Notes: a model not told the origin generated them from the sequence alone. Positions 1 through 10,700 are shown, counted from the stretch's first letter. The stretch: 64,000 bases of DNA from Chthonomonas sp. UBA2362 (GCA_002344135.1 DDTO01000006.1:151869-215868), one strand, 5' to 3'. A program made the numbers and translations.

Positions 1-1176
1 GACAGTCAGATCATCGCGCTCGTGCCAGGTTCTTACACGGTTCGCCAAACCGCCGGCAGTGGCGACGTCGACGAGCACGGCAGCAACGTCACCGGCGTTG
101 CACGCGGCGTCGTCCACCTGGTCGCTACCGTCGACGGAGTTTCGAGCCCTCAGCGCGAAGTCCTCGTCGCGCCACAGTCCAAGACCTACCTGGTCGAGCC
201 GGTGGGCGGCACTAATGGCGTTACCTTTATCAACGACATCAGCGGGGACGGCACGACTGCAGTCGGGTCCTCCCGATCGGGTGGCAACGCTCCGGTTCCG
301 ATCATTTGGACCCGGACGGGAGGCACCGTCGCTTTCGCCGGACTCAGCGTCTACAGTGGAGCGAACGTCGCAAAGTGCGTCAGCCGCGACGGAAAGGTTA
401 TTGCGGGATCGAATTACAATGACAATAGCTCGGAAAGTGTTCCGTGGGTGTACACGGCTGCTACGGGCGCCCAGCAGCTTGTGCTGCCGACCGGGCTTAC
501 GAACGGCACGGCGGTCGACATCTCGGCCGATGGGACCGTGATCGTCGGAATGGCCTTCGATTCGAGCGGCCAGCCGTGGTGTGTAAGGTGGATCAGCGGT
601 ACTCCCTCGACGCCGTTTCAGGGCAACTGCTACTGCATCGCGCCCGATGCGAGCGGCATAGGAGGCGATGTTACGCTCGAAGACAACCGGACGGTGGGGT
701 TCGTCTGGCAGAGCGGCGGGTACTTCTTCCAGACCATATCCAGCAGCGCAGATCTCTATCTCGGATCGGTCCGGGCCCTGAACGATGGCACGACGATGGC
801 TGCCGGCGCGATGCAAGCCGCACCGGGATTCTGGTCTCCCGGCTCCGGCCCGGTGCTCGTTACCGGCACGATCACCACGAAGGCGACGAGCATGAGTCGC
901 GACGGCCAACTGGTCGGAATCAGCGGCGACGATCCTTATCTGGCGATGCTCTTCACGCGTGATACCGGGCTGGTGCAACTCGGGCGCTATTACGACCAAC
1001 TCAAGAGCAGTGGCGGCCCCGACCTTGTGGGACCCTTCTCCCAGGCGGGCAACGGTCCGGCTGAGGTCAATGGCATCAGCGAAGACCGCATGTCGATTTG
1101 CGGGACCGCCTTTCCCGACCCCAATGGCGCCGTTCGAGGATACGTAACCGACTACAGCGGCTTCCGGAAGCTGTAG
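1..1176 (+). CDS. HAF-repeat secreted protein, C-terminal part (5' truncated by window)
   Basis: The reading frame is open from base 1 (first codons D-S-Q-I-I-A-L), so this is the 3' part of a longer gene. The visible 391 residues begin with the end of an Ig-like region. They continue with about seven repeats of 45-50 residues built around an (I/V)S-x-DG-x-x-(V/I)-x-G motif: ISGDGTTAVGSS, VSRDGKVIAGS, ISADGTVIVGM, MSRDGQLVGIS and ISEDRMSICGT. This is the HAF (extracellular beta-propeller-like) repeat pattern. The protein stops with no PEP-CTERM or dockerin tail. It is presumably exported, but the signal peptide lies outside the window. The function is unknown; HAF proteins are usually surface or secreted. 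Confidence 0.75.
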   Translation, partial: DSQIIALVPGSYTVRQTAGSGDVDEHGSNVTGVARGVVHLVATVDGVSSPQREVLVAPQSKTYLVEPVGGTNGVTFINDISGDGTTAVGSSRSGGNAPVPIIWTRTGGTVAFAGLSVYSGANVAKCVSRDGKVIAGSNYNDNSSESVPWVYTAATGAQQLVLPTGLTNGTAVDISADGTVIVGMAFDSSGQPWCVRWISGTPSTPFQGNCYCIAPDASGIGGDVTLEDNRTVGFVWQSGGYFFQTISSSADLYLGSVRALNDGTTMAAGAMQAAPGFWSPGSGPVLVTGTITTKATSMSRDGQLVGISGDDPYLAMLFTRDTGLVQLGRYYDQLKSSGGPDLVGPFSQAGNGPAEVNGISEDRMSICGTAFPDPNGAVRGYVTDYSGFRKL

Positions 1177-1200
1177 CTCTAGCGGTACCCGAGCACTCGG

Positions 1201-1206
1201 TAAAGT
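1201..1206 (+). promoter_or_regulatory. candidate leaderless -10 box (TAAAGT)
   Basis: TAAAGT lies exactly 6 nt before the ATG at 1213, and no Shine-Dalgarno is present. The spacing fits transcription starting at or next to the start codon. No convincing -35 box is seen. Confidence 0.4.
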
Positions 1207-1212
1207 GCGGTC

Positions 1213-1677
1213 ATGCTCGAGATTCGCGAGGCAACCGAGGTCGAACTGGCCCTTGTCTGGCGAATCATGCTCGAGGCATTCGAGGAGTATCGCGGGGTGC
1301 TCGAGCCGCCTTCTGGGGCCATCACCGAGACGCTCGAGGACGTCCGATCGAGCGCAGCGAAGGGGGGTGCAATTCTGGCGTTTCTGGAAGGCGAGCCAGT
1401 CGCCTCAGCCCGTTACGAGCGGCGTGAGGGCTATCTCTACTGCTGGCGACTCTCCGTGCTCTCTTCGGCTAGGGGGCGCGGAATCGCGACCGCCATGCTC
1501 GAACACGTTCATCGTCGGGCGGAGACCCTGGGCTACCCGGAGGTCCGCCTCTCGACCCGCGAAGTGATGCAGTCGAACCTCCGGATGTATGAGAGGTTGG
1601 GCTATGTGGTGCTCTCGCGGCAGCCGCACCCAGCGGGCGAAAGCATCGTCCTGGAGCTTGCCAAGAGCATCGGGTGA
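1213..1677 (+). CDS. GNAT family N-acetyltransferase
   Basis: 154 residues, the usual size for a single GNAT domain. The acetyl-CoA binding motif A is visible as LSVLSSARGRGIATAML (R-G-x-G-x-A pyrophosphate loop, about residues 81-97). The C-terminal part has the typical N-x-R-M-Y-E-R-L-G-Y segment (motif B, about residues 124-133). The enzyme should transfer an acetyl group from acetyl-CoA to an amine, but the substrate cannot be told from the sequence. The gene stands alone between two secreted-protein genes. The ATG at 1213 is preceded by a -10-like box rather than a ribosome binding site. Confidence 0.85.
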   Translation: MLEIREATEVELALVWRIMLEAFEEYRGVLEPPSGAITETLEDVRSSAAKGGAILAFLEGEPVASARYERREGYLYCWRLSVLSSARGRGIATAMLEHVHRRAETLGYPEVRLSTREVMQSNLRMYERLGYVVLSRQPHPAGESIVLELAKSIG

Positions 1678-1720
1678 CGGTGGATCGATCGCCGAGCCGA
1701 TCTTGCCAGGGTGGCTTGGG

Positions 1721-1726
1721 TAGGCT
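1721..1726 (+). promoter_or_regulatory. candidate leaderless -10 box (TAGGCT)
   Basis: TAGGCT lies 6 nt before the ATG at 1733. No Shine-Dalgarno is present. It matches the TANNNT-N6-start arrangement seen at several other genes here. Confidence 0.35.
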
Positions 1727-1732
1727 TCTCCC

Positions 1733-3019
1733 ATGAGGCCCCTTCTCGTCTGGGTCGCCTTCCTCTCGGTTGCGACCGCTTCTGCTGCGACGCTCACCGT
1801 TGGCACGGGACGGATGTACGCGCGGATCGAAGACGCCAACGCTGCGGCTTCGCCCGGCGATACCATCGCCGTCTACCGAACGGCCGGCGACCTCTACGTC
1901 CGTCCCATGATCCTCGTGACCAAGGCCAACCTCCGCTTCGTCGGCATGGAGGCCGCTCCGGTGGTCCTCGACGGGACGGGCGGAAACTACTCGGGTGCCG
2001 GGAGCGTGCCGCGTGCGATCTTTCAGGCCAACCCCGGCGCAAGCGGACTCGTGATCGAGAACCTCGAACTGCGTAACGCCCGCAACACGTCATTCAACGG
2101 CGCCGGCGTGCGCATCAACCAGGCTAGCAGCGTAACGGTCCGGCGATGCCTTATCCATAGCAATGACATGGGCATCATGTCGAACGGGGACGGCGCAACC
2201 CCGACCTCCGCTTCGAATCAACTTATCGAATACTGCCAGATCTATTCGAACGGCAACGCCTCGAATCCCGGTTTCAATCACAACCTCTATCTCGGAGGGA
2301 CCAGCGCAACCGTGCAGTTCTGCGCGATCCATTCCAGCACGACCGGGCATAACTTCAAGTCGCGGGCGCACTTCAATCTGCTTCGCTATAACCACGTCTA
2401 CGACTCCGCGAACCGGGAGCTGGACTTGGTCGACGATTGGGATACGACTCGTCCTCATTCCCACACCGTTCTGTTGGGCAACGTCATCGTTAAGAAGCTC
2501 GATATGTCGGGCAACCGAACCGTTATCCACTTCGGACAGGACGGCGGGGCGGCTCACAATGGGACGCTGTTTCTTATCCACAACACGATCGTCACGACCT
2601 ATGTCTCGCCTATCGTGCAAGTGAGTTCAACTCAGGCTAGAGTCGACTTCGTGAACAATGTGATCTACAATGGGGTGCAGTCCGCGCCGACGCTGGTTTC
2701 CGGGCACAGTCTGGGCACGGTGTCGGGCAACCACAATTGGATCAGCCGAGGGTACAGCCTTGCTGGCACCTCGATCTCGCCGGCCACCCGGTACCAGGGC
2801 GGGACGGTGGCCGCTCACCCCGGCTTTGCCAACGCTTCGCTCGGCGACTACTTCCTGCTCCAGACGGCGGCGGGCTACCCGGCTGCCCCGACCGCGAAGT
2901 ACTTCGACGGCGACGGCACGTCCCGGTCCGGTACACCGCAGTTTCAGTACCATGCAGTGGCGTCCGGCCTCGGTATCGAGTGGCGCAAACCCTGCCTCGG
3001 GGCAGGGGTGAAGAGATAG
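1733..3019 (+). CDS. secreted right-handed beta-helix protein
   Basis: 428 residues with a short signal peptide (MRPLLVWVAFLSVATASA, cleavage about residue 19). The mature part begins with TLTVGTGRMYARIEDANAAA. This matches the N-terminal cap of pectate-lyase-like parallel beta-helix proteins, where a list of positions is treated as events along a path. The central region shows beta-helix rungs with regularly spaced Asn and Val/Ile (for example LVIENLELRNARNTSFNG and VTVRRCLIHSNDMGIMSNG). It is likely a polysaccharide-active or surface protein. I see no catalytic Asp/Arg cluster that would prove lyase activity, so no substrate is proposed. The C-terminus carries no sorting tail. Confidence 0.75.
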   Translation: MRPLLVWVAFLSVATASAATLTVGTGRMYARIEDANAAASPGDTIAVYRTAGDLYVRPMILVTKANLRFVGMEAAPVVLDGTGGNYSGAGSVPRAIFQANPGASGLVIENLELRNARNTSFNGAGVRINQASSVTVRRCLIHSNDMGIMSNGDGATPTSASNQLIEYCQIYSNGNASNPGFNHNLYLGGTSATVQFCAIHSSTTGHNFKSRAHFNLLRYNHVYDSANRELDLVDDWDTTRPHSHTVLLGNVIVKKLDMSGNRTVIHFGQDGGAAHNGTLFLIHNTIVTTYVSPIVQVSSTQARVDFVNNVIYNGVQSAPTLVSGHSLGTVSGNHNWISRGYSLAGTSISPATRYQGGTVAAHPGFANASLGDYFLLQTAAGYPAAPTAKYFDGDGTSRSGTPQFQYHAVASGLGIEWRKPCLGAGVKR

Positions 3020-3366
3020 AGTCCCGTCATCATCGATTCGCGCCGATACGATCGGTTCGTAAGCGCGGAGTACATCGACGTCTGCCGCAGGGCGCCGGGG
3101 AGCTTGTCGCTGCGTCCAGGGCCCTTTCCACCCTCATCCGTTCGAAAGGGGTTCGAAAGGGATTCGTAAGGCATCCGTAAGGACTTCCTATCGAATTCCC
3201 TTTGCATTTCTCCTGATCGGCTCGCGCAGCGACGTCCTAGGCTCAGCGGCCGACGGGCTACGGGAGCGCGGCTGGCTGGACCCTCGGAATCGGTCCTGAG
3301 GCGGCCCTTGTGCTCCGGCGAGCGGCGGGCTGACGACGTCTCTGAGCTATCATCTACCGAGCCCGA
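3020..3366 (+). other. 347-bp intergenic region ahead of the redox genes
   Basis: No gene is supported here. It holds the 11-bp direct repeats at 3141-3184 and a possible -10 box TATCAT at 3348-3353, which lies 13 nt before the ATG at 3367. A long open frame on the minus strand crosses the region, but it is antisense to the ferredoxin gene and was rejected. Confidence 0.6.
3141..3184. repeat. four 11-bp direct repeats, candidate operator
   Basis: Four head-to-tail units: TTCGAAAGGGG, TTCGAAAGGGA, TTCGTAAGGCA and TCCGTAAGGAC. The conserved core is TTCGWAAGG. An 11-bp period places the cores on one face of the helix, as in PhoB/OmpR-type and SARP-type operators. The array ends about 180 bp upstream of the ferredoxin start and about 120 bp after the beta-helix gene. 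Confidence 0.6.
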
Positions 3367-3966
3367 ATGAGCGAGCGACAGTTCTACATCGACCCGAGCC
3401 GGTGCATCGGCTGCAACGCCTGCGTCGCTGCGTGCGCGGAGTGCGATACCCATGCCGGGGTGTCCATGATCCACCTCGAAACCATCGAACGGGGTGACAC
3501 CGTGCAGACCACGCCGGTCATCTGCATGCACTGCGAGGAGCCGGCTTGCGCGATGGTTTGCCCCGCCGACGCCATCAAGCGCACGCCCGACGGCGTAGTA
3601 CAAAGCTCGCTCAAGCCTCGCTGTATCGGATGCCAAAACTGCGTCTATGCCTGCCCGTTCGGGGTGCCCAAGTACGATGCAAAGATCGACCAGATGATGA
3701 AATGTGATATGTGTTATGACCGCACATCCGTTGGCAAGAAGCCGATGTGCGCTACTGTATGCCCGTCGCAAGCCTTGATGTATGGCACGCCGGAAGAAAT
3801 CGCGGAACAACGTCACAGCACGCCGATCAACGAGTTCGTTTTCGGAAACCGAACCATCCGGACGAAAGTGAACCTCATGGTCCCACAAGGCGTTAGTCGT
3901 CTAGATGTTAAGCGAGACACGGTGATTCGAAAGAGCGATCTGCTGCAGAGCGCGAGGACAGCGTAA
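3367..3966 (+). CDS. 4Fe-4S dicluster-type ferredoxin subunit (four clusters predicted)
   Basis: 199 residues. Sixteen cysteines fall in four quartets of the HybA/NrfC/DmsB/PsrB electron-transfer subunit type: C13/C16/C19/C23, C53/C56/C61/C65, C86/C89/C92/C96 and C113/C116/C128/C132. There is an extra C26. Such subunits normally pass electrons between a membrane quinone anchor and a molybdopterin or hydrogenase catalytic subunit. No catalytic subunit is encoded nearby. The stop overlaps the start of the Rieske gene (TAATGG at 3964-3969), so translation is probably coupled. There is no export signal, so it should face the cytoplasm unless carried by a partner. Confidence 0.85.
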   Translation: MSERQFYIDPSRCIGCNACVAACAECDTHAGVSMIHLETIERGDTVQTTPVICMHCEEPACAMVCPADAIKRTPDGVVQSSLKPRCIGCQNCVYACPFGVPKYDAKIDQMMKCDMCYDRTSVGKKPMCATVCPSQALMYGTPEEIAEQRHSTPINEFVFGNRTIRTKVNLMVPQGVSRLDVKRDTVIRKSDLLQSARTA

Positions 3967-4463
3967 TGGACGACCAGCTGAAATCCGATTTTCCGATCGA
4001 TTGGGAACGGGACGCAACGGTGTCCCGAAGAGAGTTCTTCAAGTTCATGACTGCCGCCAGCGGGGGACTGGTGCTCGGCTCGGTTGGCCTAGCGGTATGG
4101 GCTACGGCTCGTCGTCCTCGAACCGGGTTTGCGGCCAAGAAGATCGTCCATGTCGAATCGATAGGGCCGGGCACTTCGATAGGGTTTGCGTATCCTGGGG
4201 AACGTGACCTCTGCCTCCTGATTCGCCATGCCGATGGGTCGTTTACGGCTTTCACGCGGCGCTGCACGCATCTCTCATGCCCGGTCGACTACGAGCCAGA
4301 TCGAGACCGTCTCTATTGCCCCTGTCATAACGGCGCTTTCTCCGCACGGGACGGGCGTGTGCTTCAAGGGCCGCCTCCACAGGCGCTGCTTAGGGTCCTT
4401 ATCGAAGAACGGGACGGGGCGATATGGGCAGTCGGTTTGGACGAGAGGAAGTCGGATGGATAA
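3966..4463 (+). CDS. Tat-anchored Rieske [2Fe-2S] protein
   Basis: 165 residues. The N-terminus carries a twin-arginine signal (SRREFFKF, residues 20-27) followed by a hydrophobic stretch (about 28-48). It is therefore exported folded and likely stays anchored. The Rieske ligands are complete: C100-T-H102 and C118-P-C-H121. C105 and C120 can form the disulfide seen in high-potential Rieske centres. The Gly-rich CPCHNGAF loop and the following P-P-P are also typical. It resembles the Rieske subunit of quinol-oxidising complexes, but no cytochrome b gene is near. The ferredoxin upstream and the small membrane protein downstream overlap it, so the three form one transcription unit. Confidence 0.88.
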   Translation: MDDQLKSDFPIDWERDATVSRREFFKFMTAASGGLVLGSVGLAVWATARRPRTGFAAKKIVHVESIGPGTSIGFAYPGERDLCLLIRHADGSFTAFTRRCTHLSCPVDYEPDRDRLYCPCHNGAFSARDGRVLQGPPPQALLRVLIEERDGAIWAVGLDERKSDG

Positions 4464-4674
4464 CCTCGCTCGCGAGCGCCAAAGATCTGCGATGTTCGTC
4501 GCCTTGCTGCTCTTCAATCTCGTCCTGGTCTTGATGCAGCTCTGGCTCTTCGCGAGTGTTCTTGAGGAACTGCTGAAGGGCCGGGCTGAAATGGCGGTAC
4601 CCGCGAGCCTCGCGAGCATCGTGCTCTTCGCGGTCAACCTCTGGATGCTCCGCGGTATCGTACGGGAGAAGTGA
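4456..4674 (+). CDS. small two-helix membrane protein of the redox operon
   Basis: 72 residues. I chose the ATG at 4456, which overlaps the end of the Rieske gene by 8 nt; the longer open frame runs back into that gene. Two hydrophobic segments are visible (about residues 14-36 and 46-64), separated by a short charged loop. No ligand residues or known motif were recognised. Its position suggests it anchors or assembles the Rieske/ferredoxin pair at the membrane, which is inference from context only. Confidence 0.7.
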   Translation: MDNLARERQRSAMFVALLLFNLVLVLMQLWLFASVLEELLKGRAEMAVPASLASIVLFAVNLWMLRGIVREK

Positions 4675-4705
4675 ATCGAGCGACGGGAGCACTGAGGACC
4701 ACCCG

Positions 4706-4751
4706 TTGCGCCGCCCCCTCGATTCGATTTCGTGGAGAGGGGGCGGCGCAA
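4706..4751. terminator. bidirectional hairpin terminator
   Basis: Perfect 15-bp inverted repeat. The left arm TTGCGCCGCCCCCTC is at 4706-4720, the right arm at 4737-4751, and the loop is 16 nt. It sits between the convergent redox operon and the giant subtilase gene and can serve both. Confidence 0.75.
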
Positions 4752-4775
4752 CTGTTTCGCGTCATCCTGTCCAGG

Positions 4776-7700
4776 CTAAGGGTGGAACGAGACGGATCGG
4801 ATGCGTCCTTCGTCGCCTGAGCTGTTGATCGTCCTGACGAGCGTCCAGTCCGAGGTTCGGAAGACTCGGGCGCGGCGGTGGATGACTGCTGTACTGGTAC
4901 CCGGCGTGCTCGCGGCGAGAAGGCTGCCGTCCGGCGACCAAGCAAGACCGAATGTCGGACCCGGGCTGACGAAGTTCGCGACGATGGTGTTGTCCGAGGG
5001 ACGCCAGACGACGATGCGATCGGAGGCATCGCAGGAGGCGACGAGTGTTCCATCGGGCGAGACCTCTACCTCGTTCCCGGCAGCAGTATGGACAGTGTGA
5101 GAACCCATCTCCTGGAGGTCGCTCACCCTGAGCCAGAAGATCCTTGCCGTCGAGTCCGTTGTCGAGATCGCCAGCCGCGAGCCATCTGGACTGTAGCAAA
5201 GGGAGGCGACCTTGCCCACCACACGCGTCCGCAGAACCGTACCCGAGGCGATATCGACGATCCGTACGTTTCCTGCGGAATCGCCGGTCGCCATCGTCAC
5301 CCCATCGGGCGAAAGTGCGGCATCCGCGAGTCCCGTGACCGTGCGCGTCCAAACGGCGGCCGTCGATGCCACGGCGTAGTACTTGAGCGTGTTGCCGTTG
5401 CGGAGGAGGAAGTGATTCCCGCTCGGCGAGAATCGTCCTTCGTCGCCGGTGCTGGCGGTGTAGGTCCGAATGAGGACGCCGTTGGGATCCCACAGTTGGC
5501 TGCTGCTGCTGCCGATCGAGAGCATGCTCCCGCCGATCGGAGCGTAGAGGGCATCGTAGTAGTATTGCGCGGTCGCGAACGTACCGATCAGATCCCCGGA
5601 AACCGGGTCCCAGCGAGACAAACGGTCTCCTGCCGTCAGGAGCGTGGGCGGCGACTGGACGGAAATCGAGATTGTCGCGGGTGCCGACTGTGCGATGCCA
5701 TCGTTCACTACGAACTGGAACGAGTCCGAACCCGAGTAGCCCACACTGGGGGTGTAAACGAGGTTCGGAGCCGAGCCCGAGAGGCTTCCGTGGGCGGGCG
5801 GCGTCGAGACCGCGAAGGACAAGACTTGAACGGGAAGATCGGGATTCGAGCCGGTCAGAGTGATCGCCAACGGGACGCCGAAGGGAGTCGTCACCGATTG
5901 GGGATGAGCGGTCGGCGCGATGTTGACTTCGTGAACCGTGATCGTCAGCGTCTTCGTGTCGCTCATCGCCGGTGAGCCGTTGTCGGTCACCCTCACCTGC
6001 ACCGGGTAGACGCCGGGGCCCTGCGCTTCCGTCGGAGTCCACGTGATCAGACCGGATGTCGGATGGATCGCGCACCCGGCAGGAGCCCCGATGAGGCTGA
6101 ACGCGAGCCCGTTGGCGGGGAGGTCGGGGTCCGTTGCCGAAGAGGACATGGAGATGATCTCGCCTTCGTTTCCTGCGATCGACGAGAAGGGCAGTTCGAG
6201 CACGGGAGATCGGTTGACCTCGCGGACCGTGATCTTGAAGGGGCGCTCCGCCGAGAGAGGCGGGCGTCCGTCGTCCACCACCCGGATGGTCAGGTTGTAG
6301 GTCCCTGGACCCTGCGCTTCGGTCGGCGTCCAGCGAAGTTCGCCCTGAGCGTTGATCGACATGCCGGCCGGCGCACCAATGACGAACCACTTGAGCTGAT
6401 TCTTGTCCTCGTCGTGGGCGACGAACTTGAAGACGGCCAGCTTCTCCTCGTCGATCGTGGCATCGGGAATCGCGTCGAGAGTCGGGGCGTGGTTCACGTC
6501 CAGAACAGAGATGGCGACGGTCGCCACATTGCTGTTCGCGGTTCCGTCGTTGATTCGGAACGTAAAGGAGTCCGGTCCGAAGTAACCCGCTCTAGGTGTG
6601 TAGGTCAGGTTCGGCGTCGTACCCGAGAGAGTTCCGTGCGACGGATTCGACTGAACGGAGTACGTCAGCGTATTCGCCGGAAGGTCCGGGTCGGAGCCGG
6701 TCAGCACGATCGTCACCGGAACGTTGCGGTTGGTCGACACCGATTGGTCGTTCGCGGTTGGAGGCGCGTTCACTTCACGAACCGTGATCGTCACGGGCAA
6801 CGTGTCGGCGAGTGCCGGAGTGCCGTTGTCGGTGACGCGCACTTGGAACGGATACTCGCCCGGCCCTTGGATCTCGCTCGGCGTCCAGGACACGACACCT
6901 GTGGTCGGGTGGATCGCCATCCCGGTGGGAGCCCCGATCAGGCTGAAGGTGAGAGCATTGGCGGGGAGGTCCGGATCGGTGGCCGTCGCCGCGAAGGCGA
7001 GCGGGACGAGTTCGTCCACCGTCTGGCTGGAGAACGGGAGCGAAAGGACCGGAGGCCGATTGACCTCCCGCACGGTGACCTGAATCGACTTCTGGTCCCA
7101 AAGGACTGGATAGCCGTTGTCGGTCACGCGAACGATGATCGTTACGACGGAAGGTCCGTCGGCTTCGCTGGGGGTCCAGCGCACGACGCCGTCCGCCGCC
7201 CCGATCGTCGCGCCAGGGGGCGCTTGGACGAGGCTGAAGGTCAGCGTTTGACCGGCGTCGGGGTCGGTGGCCGAGCACGCCAACTGCAACTCGGTCTCCT
7301 CGTCCACGGTGGCCGGTCCAGGTACTGTTAGTGCGGGTGGGAAGTTCTCCCGGTGTACGAGGATCGTGACCGTTGCGGGCAGACTGGGGAGTTCGCCATC
7401 AGAAGCTCGGTAGGTGAACGAGTCGTTCCCTTCGTACCCGGGAGCAGGCGTGTAGACGAACCGGCCGTCGGCGTGCAGGTCGACTTCGCCGTGGCTCGGG
7501 CCGGCCACCAGTGCGGCGGTGAGCGTCGTTCCAGGATCGGGGTCGAGGTCGTTCGTCAGTACGCCCGGCGCGATGACGGTCAGCACCCCGTTGGTCAACA
7601 CGTCATAGGTGTCGGGTGCGGCCAGAGGAGGGCGGTTCGCGGAAACCTCCGCCCACACGACCCCTCGTACCCCGCCCGGGTGGGCGTCGAACGAGCGAAT

Positions 7701-10700
7701 GACACTGCCGTTCGAAGAGTTCCAGAGGAAGCACTTGCCGTCGTCCGAGCCGCTCGCGAGGAGAGCGCCATCGCTGGAAAGGGTGAGCGACCGAACGGGA
7801 GACGCATGGCCGATGAAGGAGCCGACCGGATTGCCCGTGGAGGCATTCCATGCCCAAATCACACCTTCGTTCCCGGCGGCGAGCACGATCGTGCCATCCG
7901 GGGTCCAGGCGAGGCACCGCGTCAGGCCCGACGCCGCCGTAATCACCCGGATTTGCGCGCCGCTCGTGGGATTCCAAAGGCGGATCGTGCCGTCGACTCC
8001 GGCAGACGCCAGCGTCAGCCCCGCCGGAGCGAATGCAACGGCTTCGACCGCGCCGACGTGCCCGCTCAGGGTGCGAAGAGCCGTCGTGTCGTTGGGACTC
8101 CAGATTCGGACCAAGCCTTCGGCATTGCCGGAGGCGATGATCGAGTCGTCTGGTGCGATGCTCAGGGTCCGGACGGCCGACGTGTCGATCAGTTCACGGT
8201 CGCCCATCATCTCGCCACCGTCGACGAGGCGGATGCGCTGGTCTTCGCCGGAGGAGAGAATGGCTCCGCCCGAGTGGGAGTATGCCACGGCGTTGACCGG
8301 CCCGGCGTGAAGATCGAGCGACTCGACTAGCAGTCCGTCGCCGACCCGATAGCGGATGACCTTGCCATCCGCGCCGCCGACGATCGCTTGTAGGCCGTTC
8401 GGACTCATCGCGACCGACGTGACGTCGCCGGTGTGGCCGCTCATCACCGCATGGAGGTTATCCAAATCGAGATTCCAAACCTTCGCCAGATCGTCCGCGC
8501 CGCCGGTGAGGAGGCTGGGCATTCCCCTGACGACGCGGATCGCCACAGTGGCGGGTGAGCTTTCGTGGACGCCGTCCGACGCCTTATAGGTGAAGCTGTC
8601 GGTCCCGATCCAATTCGGGTCGTTCGGGGCATAAGAGAAAGCGCCGTTGGGCTGCAGCACGACCACGCCGTGGGTCGGGTTGGTCAGCTTGATCGCCGTC
8701 AGCGGGTGCAGGTCGGGGTCGGCATCGTTCTCGAGCACGCCGGGCGCGCCGACGTTTAGGACGCTTCTGCTGAAGGCCGTGTACCCGTCGTCGTGAGCTT
8801 CGGGATCGTCGAAGTCGAGCCACTCGCCTATGGAACCGTCGATGATCCCGAGGTCGATGCTGTCCACGATGCCATCGTCGTTGACGTCGCCGATCAGCCG
8901 TTCGACTTCCGGCGAACAATCGACGTCGAGGACCGCTGCGGTGTGGCCGGAAAGGGTCGATTGAAGCCCTCCTGCCTGGTCGTAGGACCGCAGGTTTCCG
9001 TCCCAGCAACTGGTGAAGATCCTCAGGCCGTCGTCGGTAAAGTCCACGCCGGTCACCTGATTCGGATGGGTGATGTCGAGCTGCTGTGCCCACGTCGTGG
9101 TGGAATAGACGCGGAGGTGCGAGTCGACCCCTGCCAAGGCGATGCTCGCTCCGTTCGGAGAAACGGCAAGGTCGTTGGCCAGCATTGTGATGCCGGTGTT
9201 CTCGTAGAGCTCGATCAAGGGCTCGGGGCGGAACGAGCGAATTCCTCCATTCGAGGAGGCAATCACGATTTTCTGGCCGTCCGGCATAAAGACGCACTTA
9301 CGCAGGTTCTGCATGAAGGGCATCCCGAGGTAAGTCGCGGTCGTCGCGCCGGTCATGGCGTCGATGAGGACGAGGTACTCCTGAGGCTGGTCAGGCGGGA
9401 AGGGCTGGGAGAACATGCGGTAGCCGGTGACCGCTAGTCTCGTGCCATCGGGCGAGAGGGCTATGCCGTAGGTATCTCCGCCGGAGTCGGGGTTAGTATC
9501 GGTGCTCCAGAGGATCGCTCCGGTGGTCGGGTTCCAAGCGGTGACATCGCCGAGCCCTGTTGCGGAGACGAGCGGGCCATGGGCGAGCCAACTGAGTCCT
9601 CGAACTCCGCCGAAGCCCTGCAAGGTACGGATCGACTGGCCGGTGGCCGCGTCACGGACTTCGATGCGCCCGTCCTGCGACCCGGTTGCGACCATTGCGA
9701 GGTCTTCGCTCCAGGCGACCGTAGCCACTTCAGCCGACTGCTGTAGATTCCAGGTGGTCTCGATGGTCGGGGCTTTCCATGCGCGCGCCCTTCGGTCGTT
9801 TCCCCCCGAGGCGATGGAGTATTGCCGCCGCCGCCCCATGTTATCGAGTACCAGTCGTCGATCCTCCGCGTCGACCAGGCCGTTGCCGTCGAGGTCTCCG
9901 GGCGGGGTCGAAAGAACGCGTCCAGCGGAGGGCAGCCAGTAGACTTCGAGCCGATCGAGCCCCCAACTCTCGTCGTCGAGGGGCTGCATCCCGGCCCCCT
10001 GGAACTGGAGGTTGAGGGTAGGTGTCGGCGCCAGAAGTCGCCTGAATTGATAGAGCGAGTTCATCTGCGCGGCCCATGCGAATCCCAACGTCTCGCGCTC
10101 GACCGCTTGATGCTGCGCCGGGTTAGAAGTGATGTAAGGCCCGGGGTACGACTGCGTAAACCCGAGTCCGACGTGGTTGGTGAAGGTCGTCTCGAAGAGG
10201 GTCGCGCCGCCGGACTTGAGGCGCCAGTAGTCCGGGCCGACCTGAATTCCCGAATAGTTCAGCTGATTGCCATCCATCGAGCGGAGGATGAGGATGTCCA
10301 TGCTCAGAAGAATCCCGTTGCAGCCCAGCGGCGTCGGTCCCGAAACGGTGACCGTCGTGTTGCCGAATTCGCCCGCGAAGTTGCGGCGGCCGGCATGGAT
10401 TTGCGGAATCGCTTCGGGGCCTTCGTGGCCGATTGACATCGCTCGCGTGGACGGGGAGACCGCATGCGCGCTGATGCGGGGCTGAATCGACCACTGCTTC
10501 GCCTCGAAGTCGTTGCAGTAAAGCCGACGGTAGCCCGACATCGTGTAGAGCAACGCGGCATGGGCGTCGACGGCGCCCCAGCCGTACAATTCGTCTCGTC
10601 CCACTATGCCGAGATCGCGACATGTCCTGAAGAGGATCTCTTCTACTTCCCTCGGCTTCAAGGCAGGGTCTGCGGTGAGCATCAGGGCGCAGACTCCGGC

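Noticed and set aside
3141..3184. CRISPR array
   Set aside because: The units are 11 bp without spacers; CRISPR repeats are 23-50 bp with unique spacers. No cas gene is present.
2944..3888. 314-residue minus-strand open frame over the intergenic region and the ferredoxin gene
   Set aside because: It is antisense to a well-supported ferredoxin and shows a composition like other shadow frames, with no start signal.
4762..6390. 542-residue minus-strand frame and several plus-strand frames inside the subtilase gene
   Set aside because: These frames are Arg/Asp/His-rich, low complexity, without start sites. They arise from the regular codon pattern of the repeat region.
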